A stretch of DNA of 10,427 nucleotides from Microbacteriaceae bacterium (GCA_947455385.1 CANGNR010000036.1:1-10427); one strand, 5' to 3'. Shown: positions 1 to 6,712, numbered from the stretch's first letter. Notes: generated by a model not told the origin, from the letters alone. Program-made: numbers and translations.

Positions 1-680
1 ACCTCGTAGCCGGCGCCGCGCTCGTCGCGGATGATGACTCCCCCGCTGAGCTCAATCACGCGCTTCTGCATTCGGTCGACTATGCCGCGATCGTGAGTGG
101 CCATGATGATCGTGGTGCCCTGCCCGTTGACCCGGTTCAGCAGCGCCATGATGTCTTGCGAAGTCGATGGATCGAGGTTGCCGGTAGGTTCATCCGCGAG
201 AAGAATCGCGGGTTTGTTGACTATCGCGCGGGCCAGCGCAACACGCTGCTGTTCGCCACCAGATAACTCGTGCGGCATGCGGTCTGCCTTGCCCTCGAGG
301 CCAACCATGCGCAGCACCTCGGGCACGGCATCCATCATGTATCCGCGCGACTTGCCTATCACCTCGAGGCTAAAAGCCACGTTCTGGGCCACGGTCTTGT
401 TGGGCAGAAGTCGAAAGTCTTGAAAGACCATGCCGATCTTGCGCCTAAAGAAAGGCACGCGGCGGCGAGGGATGCCGACCAGGTTTTCACCGAGCACAAA
501 AATTGAGCCGCTCGACGGAACATCCTCGCGAAGCATTAGGCGCATGAGTGTCGATTTGCCCGAGCCCGAGGCTCCGACCAAAAAGACGAAATCACCCTTA
601 GCGACCTCGAGCGAAACTGAATCGAGGGCCGGTTTAGACGAGCCGCGATACTGCTTGCTGACATTCGACAGGGTGATCAT
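1..680 (-). CDS. ftsE: FtsE, cell-division ABC transporter ATPase (C-terminus cut off by window edge)
   Basis: FtsE is the cytoplasmic ATPase that pairs with the membrane protein FtsX to control peptidoglycan hydrolases at the septum. The 226 visible codons carry a complete ABC core: Walker A GASGSGKST (residues 36-44), the Q-loop glutamine in VFQDF (Q87), the signature LSGGE (139-143), Walker B ILLADEP with catalytic E164, and the switch histidine H196. FtsE is usually about 220-230 aa or somewhat longer in actinobacteria, so only the tail is missing. The start at the ATG at 680 is fixed by an in-frame stop about 15 nt upstream. The ribosome site is weak, so translation probably depends on coupling to prfB, whose stop lies 12 nt before. 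ftsX, and then often smpB, would be expected next, beyond the left edge. The generic ABC fold alone does not prove FtsE; the prfB neighbour and the N-terminal ITLSNVSKQY match make it secure. Confidence 0.93.
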   Translation of the reverse strand, partial: MITLSNVSKQYRGSSKPALDSVSLEVAKGDFVFLVGASGSGKSTLMRLMLREDVPSSGSIFVLGENLVGIPRRRVPFFRRKIGMVFQDFRLLPNKTVAQNVAFSLEVIGKSRGYMMDAVPEVLRMVGLEGKADRMPHELSGGEQQRVALARAIVNKPAILLADEPTGNLDPSTSQDIMALLNRVNGQGTTIIMATHDRGIVDRMQKRVIELSGGVIIRDERGAGYE

Positions 681-692
681 GTTGAGACCAGC

Positions 693-1799
693 CTAAGTGC
701 CAGAGGTCTTTCTCCAGCGGATGCCGGCCGCAATGAATCCGCCCAAGTCGCCGTCAAAAACCGCGGATGGGTTGTTCACTTCGTAGTTGGTTCTGAGGTC
801 TTTGACCATTTGATAAGGAGCCATCACGTATGACCGCATCTGCTCGCCCCAGGATGCTTTGACATCGCCGGCCAGCTGCTTTTTCTTGGCCTCTTCTTCG
901 CGGCGGCGAATTTCGAGCAGGCGGCTTTGCAGAACTCGAAGAGCGGCCGCGCGGTTCTGAATTTGGCTCTTCTCGTTTTGGCACGAGACAACGATTCCGC
1001 TCGGAATGTGCGTGAGGCGAACCGCGGAGTCGGTGGTGTTTACCGACTGACCTCCGGGGCCAGAAGATCTAAAGACGTCGACGCGAATCTCGTTCTCGGG
1101 AATATCGATTGCCTCGGTGGTTTCAACCAGGGGTACGACCTCAACGGCGGCGAAGGAGGTCTGGCGCTTGCCCGCGGCGTTGAACGGACTCATGCGAACC
1201 AAGCGATGGGTGCCCGATTCGACCGAAAGGGTTCCGTAGGCGAACGGCGCATCGACCTCGAAGGTTGCCGACTTGATGCCGGCGCCTTCGGCGTAGGAGG
1301 TGTCGAGCACGACGGTTGGCAACTTGTTCTTCTCGGCATATCTGAGGTACATGCGCAGCAACATCTCGGCAAAGTCGGTGGCGTCGTCGCCGCCGGCGCC
1401 AGAGCGAATCGTGACCACTGCCCCGCGGGAGTCATACTCTCCATTCAGCAGGGTCTGCACTTCGAGCTCGTCGACCACTGCCTGAATCGACGCGAGCTCT
1501 TGCTTCGCCTCGGTCTGAATCGCCGAGTCTCCCTCTGAGTTGGCCATCTCGATCAAAACCTCGAGGTCGTCGATGCGCGACTTGACCTCTTTGAGTTTCG
1601 TGACGCGCGACTGCGCCTGCGACAGGCGGCTAGTCACGGCCTGCGCGCGCTGGGCGTCATCCCAGAGATTTGGCTCGGCGGCTTGAAGCTTGAGCTTCTC
1701 GATTTCGACCTCTAAGGCGGCTGGGTCGGCGACCTCGAGAATGCTCGAATACGTTGCCCGCAGATCGCGGATTTGCGCAGAAAGATCGAGCTCGGCCAT
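693..1799 (-). CDS. prfB: Peptide chain release factor 2 (RF2)
   Basis: RF2 recognises UGA and UAA stop codons in the ribosomal A site and triggers peptide release. The 368-aa protein has the stop-codon recognition tripeptide SPF (residues 204-206, in VRMSPFNA) and the catalytic GGQ (249-251, in SGPGGQSVNTT) whose glutamine is normally methylated. SPF rather than PxT separates it from RF1. I place the start at the ATG giving MAELDLSAQI, which fits the family N-terminus. A further in-frame ATG at 1841 would add 14 unconserved residues and run through the apparent promoter. The reading frame is continuous, so the programmed +1 frameshift that autoregulates prfB in E. coli is absent. A TAAACT -10 box sits 7 nt before the ATG with no ribosome site, pointing to a leaderless mRNA. 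It is co-transcribed with ftsE. Confidence 0.96.
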   Translation of the reverse strand: MAELDLSAQIRDLRATYSSILEVADPAALEVEIEKLKLQAAEPNLWDDAQRAQAVTSRLSQAQSRVTKLKEVKSRIDDLEVLIEMANSEGDSAIQTEAKQELASIQAVVDELEVQTLLNGEYDSRGAVVTIRSGAGGDDATDFAEMLLRMYLRYAEKNKLPTVVLDTSYAEGAGIKSATFEVDAPFAYGTLSVESGTHRLVRMSPFNAAGKRQTSFAAVEVVPLVETTEAIDIPENEIRVDVFRSSGPGGQSVNTTDSAVRLTHIPSGIVVSCQNEKSQIQNRAAALRVLQSRLLEIRRREEEAKKKQLAGDVKASWGEQMRSYVMAPYQMVKDLRTNYEVNNPSAVFDGDLGGFIAAGIRWRKTSGT

Positions 1800-1806
1800 T
1801 TGGTCT

Positions 1807-1812
1807 AGTTTA
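1807..1812 (-). promoter_or_regulatory. Putative -10 box of prfB (leaderless)
   Basis: Reading on the minus strand, TAAACT is followed by seven bases (AGACCAA) and then the prfB ATG. It matches TATAAT at four of six positions including the key A2 and T6. Transcription would begin on or one base before the start codon. No convincing -35 lies 16-18 nt upstream. The lack of any Shine-Dalgarno motif supports the leaderless reading. This is an inference from spacing only. Confidence 0.45.
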
Positions 1813-1843
1813 TGCCAGCGCTCTAATCGGGCCTTGGGCAACC

Positions 1844-1849
1844 GATAAT
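1844..1849 (+). promoter_or_regulatory. Putative -10 box of the MFS gene (leaderless)
   Basis: GATAAT matches TATAAT at five of six positions and ends six bases before the GTG at 1856, so the transcript would start at the GTG itself. There is no good -35 at the usual distance. A GGAG at 1850-1853 is only 2 nt from the GTG, too close to act as a ribosome site, which supports leaderless initiation. Confidence 0.45.
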
Positions 1850-1855
1850 GGAGTT

Positions 1856-3064
1856 GTGAGTGAGACTTCTGCGGCCTATTCGAAGCGCAGTCTCATCGTC
1901 CCCGTTTTCTTGCCTTCGCTGCTGTTTTCGAGCGGAGAGATGGCGATTCTTCCAATCATCCCCGCGAGTGCCGAGAGCCTTGGCGCAGACCTACCCACCG
2001 CTGGTTTTATCGCCGGCCTGGTGATGCTCGGCACGCTTCTCGCCGACATTCCTGCCGGTCGGTTGGTCGATCGTTTTGGTGAGCGTCGCTCGATGATTCT
2101 GGCCTCGGTTGGCTCGGGCATCGGCATTCTGTCGGCTTACCTTGCAACCAGCCTGTGGATGATTGCCATCGGGGTTCTGCTGATGGGTGCAGGTGTCGCC
2201 GTGTTCGGCCTGGCCCGACTTGCTTGGATGGCGGAGCACGTGCCACTCGACCAGCGCGCTAGGTCTCTGGCGATTCTCGGCGGCATGTTTCGCGCCGGTT
2301 CGTTCATTGGCCCAACTCTTGGTTCGTGGCTCATCTTCAGCTCAAGCGTGTCTAGCGTTTATGCCATGTCTGGCGCGCTTAGTTTGTTCGCCGCAGGAAT
2401 CCTCTTTGCTTCAAAGTCGAGCAACCTGCGCGACACCAAGGTGGCAGAAGGCGCGAGCACCTGGTCTATTGCCAGGCGTGAGTCGAAGAAGCTCTTCACG
2501 GTTGGCCTAGCCTCGGCGATTCTGGCCATTCTTCGCACGATTCGCATTGTCGGCCTGCCTCTCTGGGCACTTTACATTCACCTCGACCCAGCTCTCGCGG
2601 CCCTTTACATTGGGCTCGCCAACGCCATCGACTTCGGCCTGTTTTACACATCCGGGCAAGTGATGGACAGATTCGGCAGAAGGTTTGCCGCGGTGCCGAC
2701 CCTGATTCTGCTGAGCATCACGATCTGCCTGATTCCGCTGGCCACAAACGCCAACCTGTTTTTGCTGGTGGGCATTGCCATGGCATTTGCCAACGGCCTC
2801 GGCTCGGGCGTAATCATGGTTCTCGGGGCCGACCTCGCACCCGCCGACGCGCGCAGCGAGTTTCTGGCGGCTTATCGCCTGCTGACCGACGCGGGCACAG
2901 CCGCCGCGCCAGCCGCACTTTCAACTCTCACCCTGCTGTTTGGCCTGGGCGCCGGATTCGTCTCGATTGGCGCTTTCGGCCTGGTCGGAGCCTGGCTTAT
3001 GTTCAGGTACATTCCGCGGTTCACAGTGGTGGCGCCGACGACGCACTCCTCGCCTTCGAGCTAG
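1856..3064 (+). CDS. MFS transporter, drug/metabolite exporter-like
   Basis: This is a 402-aa inner-membrane protein of the major facilitator superfamily, predicted to move small solutes by proton coupling. It is almost entirely hydrophobic helices interrupted by short loops, consistent with 12 transmembrane segments. The cytoplasmic loop motif A appears as GRLVDRFGERR (68-78) between helices 2 and 3, with a degenerate copy GQVMDRFGRRF (267-277) in the second half, as expected for the internally duplicated MFS fold. A basic loop (about 186-212) separates the halves. The substrate cannot be read from the sequence; similarity is to generic multidrug-type exporters. The frame is open upstream to an ATG at 1754, but that would overlap prfB antisense and its promoter, so the GTG at 1856 just after a -10 box is preferred. 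It diverges from prfB, and its 3' end overlaps the convergent Tad operon by 44 bp. Confidence 0.85.
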   Translation: MSETSAAYSKRSLIVPVFLPSLLFSSGEMAILPIIPASAESLGADLPTAGFIAGLVMLGTLLADIPAGRLVDRFGERRSMILASVGSGIGILSAYLATSLWMIAIGVLLMGAGVAVFGLARLAWMAEHVPLDQRARSLAILGGMFRAGSFIGPTLGSWLIFSSSVSSVYAMSGALSLFAAGILFASKSSNLRDTKVAEGASTWSIARRESKKLFTVGLASAILAILRTIRIVGLPLWALYIHLDPALAALYIGLANAIDFGLFYTSGQVMDRFGRRFAAVPTLILLSITICLIPLATNANLFLLVGIAMAFANGLGSGVIMVLGADLAPADARSEFLAAYRLLTDAGTAAAPAALSTLTLLFGLGAGFVSIGAFGLVGAWLMFRYIPRFTVVAPTTHSSPSS

Positions 3065-3392
3065 CACAAAGACCACTGTCGTCGCAGGCTGTCGCACTAA
3101 CGGTGCGGGCATCCGGCAAAAGCCGCACTTCAACACGGATGCGCCTCGCGCCTATCAAGTCGTAGTTTTTCGCGAGCGGCCCAATTGCCAGCTCGACCAT
3201 GCCGTCTTTTGCGTATCGCCAGGCTGTCGAGTCGGCGAGCAACTGCTCTTGCTCAACCACTAAGACGGCATCGCCAACCTTGGCGGCAATCAAGATCACC
3301 GAGAGCCCGACTGCTAAAACGCCAATCGTCAGAGGCAGTGCGCTGCCCTGCTCCGCTCGCAAACGTTTGGGCGACCTGCTCAGCGATGTCAT
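3021..3392 (-). CDS. TadG/TadE-like pilus-associated protein (last gene of Tad operon)
   Basis: This 123-aa protein has a basic N-terminus, an EQGS step at residues 14-17, then one hydrophobic helix (about 19-46) and a soluble, presumably extracytoplasmic domain with one cysteine pair (C103, C109). The layout fits the small actinobacterial TadE/TadG-like proteins found last in Tad loci, such as the family TIGR03816 'helicase/secretion neighborhood TadE-like' (assignment from memory, not searched). The Gly16/Ser17 junction looks like a prepilin-peptidase site, but position +5 is leucine rather than glutamate, so processing is uncertain. The ATG overlaps the stop of the previous gene as ATGA, indicating translational coupling. 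Its last 14 codons plus the stop run antisense over the end of the MFS gene, and no terminator lies between the two. Confidence 0.72.
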   Translation of the reverse strand: MTSLSRSPKRLRAEQGSALPLTIGVLAVGLSVILIAAKVGDAVLVVEQEQLLADSTAWRYAKDGMVELAIGPLAKNYDLIGARRIRVEVRLLPDARTVSATACDDSGLCASSKARSASSAPPL

Positions 3393-3751
3393 TGGGTCGG
3401 CACCTCGATCACAGCGTCAAGTTGCCCATCGGTCATCACGGCCAAAAGCCGCAGGGCTCCGCCGGTCTGCATACAAGTCGGGATTTCGACGCAGTTTGCC
3501 GCGACTCGAACTACCTGATCTGGTGAAACTTGGCGATTTGCCATGTCGAGTGCCGCTCGGGCGTAAGCAAGTGGCTTGCCCAAGTCTCGCCCTATAAGCA
3601 GAGCTCTGGCATAGGAATCGAGAACCTGGGCCAGCCTCTGTTCGCGCATCTTCGCCTCGAAGATGGGCGCGCTCGCACTCAAAACCGTGGCCGCAAGCAC
3701 ACAAATCAGCAAGAACTCGATGCTGATCGAGCCATCCTCGCCATTTCTCAA
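3389..3751 (-). CDS. TadE-like pseudopilin
   Basis: This 120-aa protein begins with GEDGSISIEF, a class III (Flp/TadE-type) prepilin signal: Gly7 before the cut, Ser at +1, and Glu12 at +5 followed by an aromatic residue. A hydrophobic helix (about 13-30) follows, then a soluble domain with cysteines C87 and C93. TadE family proteins are processed by the Tad prepilin peptidase and act as minor pilins in Flp pilus assembly. The start is TTG at 3751, which overlaps the stop of the upstream tadE as TTGA; the next start in frame would lie inside or beyond the signal. It comes second of three TadE/TadG-like genes, with a four-base overlap at each end. Sequence outside the signal is not one I recognise. 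Confidence 0.74.
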   Translation of the reverse strand: MRNGEDGSISIEFLLICVLAATVLSASAPIFEAKMREQRLAQVLDSYARALLIGRDLGKPLAYARAALDMANRQVSPDQVVRVAANCVEIPTCMQTGGALRLLAVMTDGQLDAVIEVPTQ

Positions 3752-4059
3752 CGCGCTGCCTGCTCGACAAATGTCTGCACCGCAGCTTGGTCTGACGCTC
3801 TCGCTACCAAAACGAAGGGCACTCCCTCAAAACTGATTCTCTCGAGCAGGTAGCCAGTCGGAACCTTCGCCGAGGCGTCGGCCGAACTGATGAGTTGGGC
3901 GAGGTGAAAGCACGACAGCCTCTGCATCGAATAGTCGATAATCGAGTGGCTCATCGTCAACATCGACATCAGAACGGCGAGAGTCGGTGCAATCAGCAGC
4001 ACAAACTCGGCGGGAGCCGAACCTGCATCGCTAGACCGCAGAAACTTTTTGAATGGCAT
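3748..4059 (-). CDS. tadE: TadE-like minor pilin
   Basis: This is a 103-aa protein with a basic N-terminus (KKFLR), then DAGSAPAEF: Gly13 before a predicted prepilin-peptidase cut, Ser14 at +1, and Glu18 at +5 followed by Phe. A hydrophobic helix (about 19-37) and a short soluble region follow. This matches the TadE family, processed pseudopilins that join Flp pilus assembly at the membrane. It is somewhat shorter than typical TadE. The start is the ATG at 4059, placing the first 29 nt inside the 3' end of the upstream pilin-like gene in another frame. No better start with a ribosome site exists before the signal, so reinitiation or coupling is likely. The stop overlaps the start of the next gene. 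Confidence 0.77.
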   Translation of the reverse strand: MPFKKFLRSSDAGSAPAEFVLLIAPTLAVLMSMLTMSHSIIDYSMQRLSCFHLAQLISSADASAKVPTGYLLERISFEGVPFVLVARASDQAAVQTFVEQAAR

Positions 4060-4195
4060 TATTCAGCACCCCGTTGAGCGCTGGCCCTGCTGCTGACCAG
4101 AGCACGACGACCAACCCTGCCGTCATCAGGGTGATGAGCACCCAGCCTGGAACATCTCCGTCTTCAGATGCGATGCGTTGAATCCATGTCTTCAC
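4031..4195 (-). CDS. Flp-like / DUF4244-type small pilin candidate
   Basis: This 54-aa protein sits exactly where the Flp pilin gene lies in actinobacterial Tad loci, between tadC and tadE. It has a short basic N-terminus (KTWIQR), then EDGDVPGW and a hydrophobic helix (about 19-37), with a short polar tail, the usual Flp plan. The Gly13/Asp14 junction resembles a prepilin cut, but the expected Glu at +5 is replaced by Trp18. I recall similar GDVPGW proteins in Microbacteriaceae. The GTG start at 4195 is chosen because AAAGGA lies six bases upstream; the in-frame ATG at 4210 would add five residues and place that ribosome site inside the gene. It is too short for usual ORF cut-offs and easily missed. 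It starts 18 nt after the tadC stop and overlaps tadE by 29 nt. Confidence 0.75.
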   Translation of the reverse strand: MKTWIQRIASEDGDVPGWVLITLMTAGLVVVLWSAAGPALNGVLNNAIQKVSAV

Positions 4196-4201
4196 TTTGA
4201 T

Positions 4202-4207
4202 TCCTTT
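4202..4207 (-). promoter_or_regulatory. Shine-Dalgarno site of the Flp-like gene
   Basis: AAAGGA on the minus strand lies six bases before the GTG at 4195. It decides that start over the in-frame ATG at 4210. It is one of only two clear ribosome sites in the Tad operon (the other is at tadA), consistent with separate, higher-rate translation of a pilin. Confidence 0.6.
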
Positions 4208-4213
4208 CATTGA

Positions 4214-4813
4214 TTAGGCGAGTTGAGAGATAGCGGCGATGCTCGGCAAGAGTGCGACCCCAATGGTGACCGGCAGAATCACAAAAACCAGCGGAACCAT
4301 CATTCGGCTCTCCGCCTTGGCTGCGGCTGCGATTCGAGCCGCGCGCATCCTGCCCTCGATGCCCACCGCCTGAGACTGCAGCATCTCGGCCAGGCGGTTT
4401 CCGCGATGCAGCGCAGAACGCACCTTGACCGAAAACTCCCGCATAGATGGCGTCTGAAGCCGATCGGCGAGGTCTGCCAATACGCGCTCTTCGGATTGAC
4501 CCAGCGAAACCTCGGCGAGGCCGCGTATTAGTGCAACACCCAAGTCTCCCCTGGCACGCGAGGCACACCACTCGAGCGCCTTGATCGGAGAGAGCCCTCC
4601 CCTCAGCAAAAGAGGAAGAACGGCCAGCAAGGCCTGAAGTTCGGCATCCAGACTGTCTGCGTAGGCTGGGCTCTGCGGTGTTGGTTGAGCGCTTGGACGG
4701 GCTGTCGACTTGAAACCAAGGCGCTCCGCAATTCCGAGGCGGCTAGTTGTCATCGCCGGCAAGGCGGCTAACCCGAGCACGCCGGTGCCAATCAGGGCAA
4801 AATCAACTGTCAT
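4214..4813 (-). CDS. tadC: TadC, Flp pilus membrane platform protein (type II secretion F domain)
   Basis: TadC is one of two inner-membrane platform proteins that couple the TadA ATPase to pilin extrusion. The 199-aa protein has an N-terminal hydrophobic segment (about 5-22), a proline-rich linker (39-50), a T2SSF-type helical domain (about 57-165, with LLLRGGLSPIKALEWC typical of the family), and a final hydrophobic segment (171-195, including PLVFVILPVTIGVALLPSI) that closely fits the usual TadC ending. Actinobacterial TadC is shorter than proteobacterial TadC (about 300 aa), so this length is normal. The ATG at 4813 overlaps the tadB stop as ATGA; a longer frame to 4888 only reads through tadB. 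Confidence 0.85.
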   Translation of the reverse strand: MTVDFALIGTGVLGLAALPAMTTSRLGIAERLGFKSTARPSAQPTPQSPAYADSLDAELQALLAVLPLLLRGGLSPIKALEWCASRARGDLGVALIRGLAEVSLGQSEERVLADLADRLQTPSMREFSVKVRSALHRGNRLAEMLQSQAVGIEGRMRAARIAAAAKAESRMMVPLVFVILPVTIGVALLPSIAAISQLA

Positions 4814-5526
4814 GCGAGTTGCCACAGGTCGGCGACCGGACGCTCGAAAAGTCGATGCTTCTTGATTAGCCAGTAGGCGAAGCAACACATAGCGGCACCA
4901 ATCCAGAGCAAAAGCGAACCTACGGGTGCTTGGTAGGCTGCCCGAGCCTCAAAGCGTTGCGCCAGGACGGCAATCATTAACCAGGGCGCCACCATGGCCA
5001 TGCGAACAGTCGCCATAAGCCAGGTGAGCCTCGACGAAAGCTCGGCATCGAGACTCGCTTCGGCCCGAACTCTCGCCGCCGCAGAGCGAAGGTCGGCCGC
5101 CAAACCAGGTGCACCGCAGTATTCAAACGCTTGAAGTTGAATCGTCAACTCAGTGAATGGCCCAAAAGAGTGCCAAGCCTTCTCGCCCAGAAGGGCCTCG
5201 GCAACCGATTCACCATCCATGACTCGTCTTCTAAGCGCTACGAGTAGCTCTCGAATTTCGCCATCAAAGTAATCGACGCCCTCGATTACTGCCTCATACA
5301 GAGGCAAACCGCTTTCGATCGCCGACACGATGTATTCGAGCAGCGACGGCCAAGCGGCAAACTTCGCAGCCAGGATGGCGGCCCTGCGCCGAGCTCGCGC
5401 CTCGAGCAGCAGCGTGACGCCAGCCAAGAGGCCCATGACCGCGAGAATATCAATGCCATTCGCGCGCCAGAGGGCGATGCCAGTGGTCGCGGTCATAATC
5501 GGTGCCGTCAAGGCCTTAGCTTTCAT
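4810..5526 (-). CDS. tadB: TadB, Flp pilus membrane platform protein (type II secretion F domain)
   Basis: TadB partners TadC in the membrane platform of the Flp pilus machine. The 238-aa protein has two N-terminal hydrophobic segments (about 7-20 and 25-41), a basic turn (EARARRRA), a cytoplasmic T2SSF domain (about 55-165, with SLLEYIVSAIESGLPLYEAV in the conserved first helix pair and the FEYCGAPGLAADLR stretch), and two C-terminal hydrophobic segments (about 168-189 and 203-221). Its ATG at 5526 shares one base with the tadA stop (TGATG), and its stop overlaps the tadC start, so the three are translationally coupled. A longer frame reaching 5715 is open only because it runs through tadA and does not look like protein. 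Confidence 0.86.
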   Translation of the reverse strand: MKAKALTAPIMTATTGIALWRANGIDILAVMGLLAGVTLLLEARARRRAAILAAKFAAWPSLLEYIVSAIESGLPLYEAVIEGVDYFDGEIRELLVALRRRVMDGESVAEALLGEKAWHSFGPFTELTIQLQAFEYCGAPGLAADLRSAAARVRAEASLDAELSSRLTWLMATVRMAMVAPWLMIAVLAQRFEARAAYQAPVGSLLLWIGAAMCCFAYWLIKKHRLFERPVADLWQLA

Positions 5527-6629
5527 CAAAGCCTCACCTCGACCGACTCGATGTCTCGACCCACCGAGTTCCACTCGAGGGCAAGAATTTGTTCGAGCCT
5601 GCGTTTTCCGCTGGAATCCATCTGACAATACAAAACGAAGTCGATGCTTCGACCAACCGCCTGGCGAATAAAGTCTGCAGAGATATTTGGCCCGGCGAGC
5701 AGCGGAAGCGAGCACAGTTTTTCGACCGCGTCTTTGGCACTATTTGCGTGAATGGTGCAAGCGCCGGGCACCCCCGAGTTCAGGGCAATGAGCATATCTA
5801 GACACTCGGCCTCTCGAACCTCGCCTATGACGATTCGATTCGGGCGCATTCGCAGCGACTCCTTGACGAGTTTTCGCATGGTGATTTCGGCAAGACCTTC
5901 GGCCGCCGCCGGCCTGGTCTGCATGGCTACCCAATCCGGATTATTTAGCTTTAGCTCGAAGGTTTCTTCGATGCTGATCACGCGCTCATGCTGCTCGAGT
6001 TCTGCCATCAAAGCCGAGAGCATGGTGGTCTTGCCCGCCTGGGTGGCACCACAAACGACCACGTTCTTGCCGGCCCTCACTGCCAAAGACAAAAAGTCGG
6101 CTTCTGCTGCGCTTAGCACCTCGAGCATCACTAGTTGCCCGAGCGTGCGCGAGCGTTTCGAAAACTTGCGTATGTTGACGGCGTATGAGGCCCGCGTGAT
6201 ATCGGGAATCGCGCAGTGAAACCGAGATCCATCCGGCAGCTCGGCATCAACGAATGGTTGGCTGCGATCGATTCTTCGGCCGCTGTTTCTGAGCATCCGG
6301 TCTACTAGACGAACTATTTCTGCCTGCGGCAGATCGACGCTCTCGCATTTGCTCTGCCCGCCCGAAGCGAATCTGACCTCGTCTGGACGATTTATCCACA
6401 CCTCTTCGATTTCGGGATCATCGAGGTATCGCTGCAGCACCCCGAACCCCGCAAGATGCGAAACGAGCTCATTTTTGGCATCGGCTTCGGCCGTCGGATG
6501 AATGACTTGGCCCGCTAGCACGAGGTCATCGAGCACCTGATCTACCACGGCGCCGATTCGCACCGGCTCATGATCGTTGGTCGCCTCAAGGTATCGCCGC
6601 CTGGCGAGATCCTGCGCTTCGAGAATCAT
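5526..6629 (-). CDS. tadA: TadA/CpaF family secretion ATPase
   Basis: TadA is the hexameric cytoplasmic ATPase that drives Flp pilus assembly. The 367-aa protein holds all motifs of the type II/IV secretion ATPase family: an N-terminal domain ending in IEEVWINRPDEVRF (74-87), Walker A GATQAGKTT (194-202, K200), the Asp box ISIEETFEL (218-226, E221/E222), Walker B RIVIGEVRE (265-273) and the His box CTIHANS (291-297, H294). Catalytic residues are intact. The ATG at 6629 follows an ideal AGGAGG four bases upstream. It is the first gene of the operon; in mycobacteria and many other actinobacteria a CpaE/SSD-like ATPase gene precedes it, but here the next feature upstream is a divergent tRNA. No good -10/-35 pair was found for the operon in the 83-bp gap. 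Confidence 0.94.
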   Translation of the reverse strand: MILEAQDLARRRYLEATNDHEPVRIGAVVDQVLDDLVLAGQVIHPTAEADAKNELVSHLAGFGVLQRYLDDPEIEEVWINRPDEVRFASGGQSKCESVDLPQAEIVRLVDRMLRNSGRRIDRSQPFVDAELPDGSRFHCAIPDITRASYAVNIRKFSKRSRTLGQLVMLEVLSAAEADFLSLAVRAGKNVVVCGATQAGKTTMLSALMAELEQHERVISIEETFELKLNNPDWVAMQTRPAAAEGLAEITMRKLVKESLRMRPNRIVIGEVREAECLDMLIALNSGVPGACTIHANSAKDAVEKLCSLPLLAGPNISADFIRQAVGRSIDFVLYCQMDSSGKRRLEQILALEWNSVGRDIESVEVRL

Positions 6630-6633
6630 TCAG

Positions 6634-6639
6634 CCTCCT
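6634..6639 (-). promoter_or_regulatory. Strong Shine-Dalgarno site of tadA
   Basis: AGGAGG on the minus strand, four bases before the tadA ATG. It is the strongest ribosome site in the window and fixes the operon's first start. Confidence 0.85.
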
Positions 6640-6695
6640 ATTTGAGGCATTACTTTGACATCGTTTGAGCCAAAGCGCAGGAGTTGCTAACAGGC

Positions 6696-6701
6696 TAGAA
6701 T
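6696..6701 (+). promoter_or_regulatory. Putative -10 box of tRNA-Leu
   Basis: TAGAAT matches TATAAT at five of six positions and ends 11 bases before the mature tRNA, giving a start near 6708 and a 5' leader of about five bases for RNase P to remove. No -35 fits at 16-18 nt; a perfect TTGACA at 6655-6660 is 35 nt away and too far. Confidence 0.5.
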
Positions 6702-6712
6702 GGAGAGGCTAC

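Noticed and set aside
927..1538. A 203-codon plus-strand open frame opposite prfB
   Set aside because: It lies wholly antisense to a conserved release factor, its peptide has no recognisable domain, and it has no promoter or ribosome site. Codon bias of the true gene opens this frame.
1754..1855. Upstream ATG at 1754 as the MFS start
   Set aside because: It would add 34 residues with no membrane-protein character, encoded antisense to the prfB N-terminus and across the predicted promoter.
4164..4571. A 135-codon minus-strand frame overlapping tadC
   Set aside because: It is an alternate frame of tadC with Arg/Gly-rich composition and no hydrophobic or domain pattern.
5527..5715. Extended tadB start at 5715
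   Set aside because: The added 63 residues are an out-of-frame reading of tadA; the TGATG junction gives the normal start at 5526.
5752..6219. A 155-codon plus-strand open frame opposite tadA
   Set aside because: Antisense to the intact ATPase core and without any start signal or protein-like pattern.
6655..6660. Perfect TTGACA as the -35 of the tRNA-Leu promoter
   Set aside because: It is 35 bases from the TAGAAT box and no other -10 lies at 16-18 nt, so it is probably chance.
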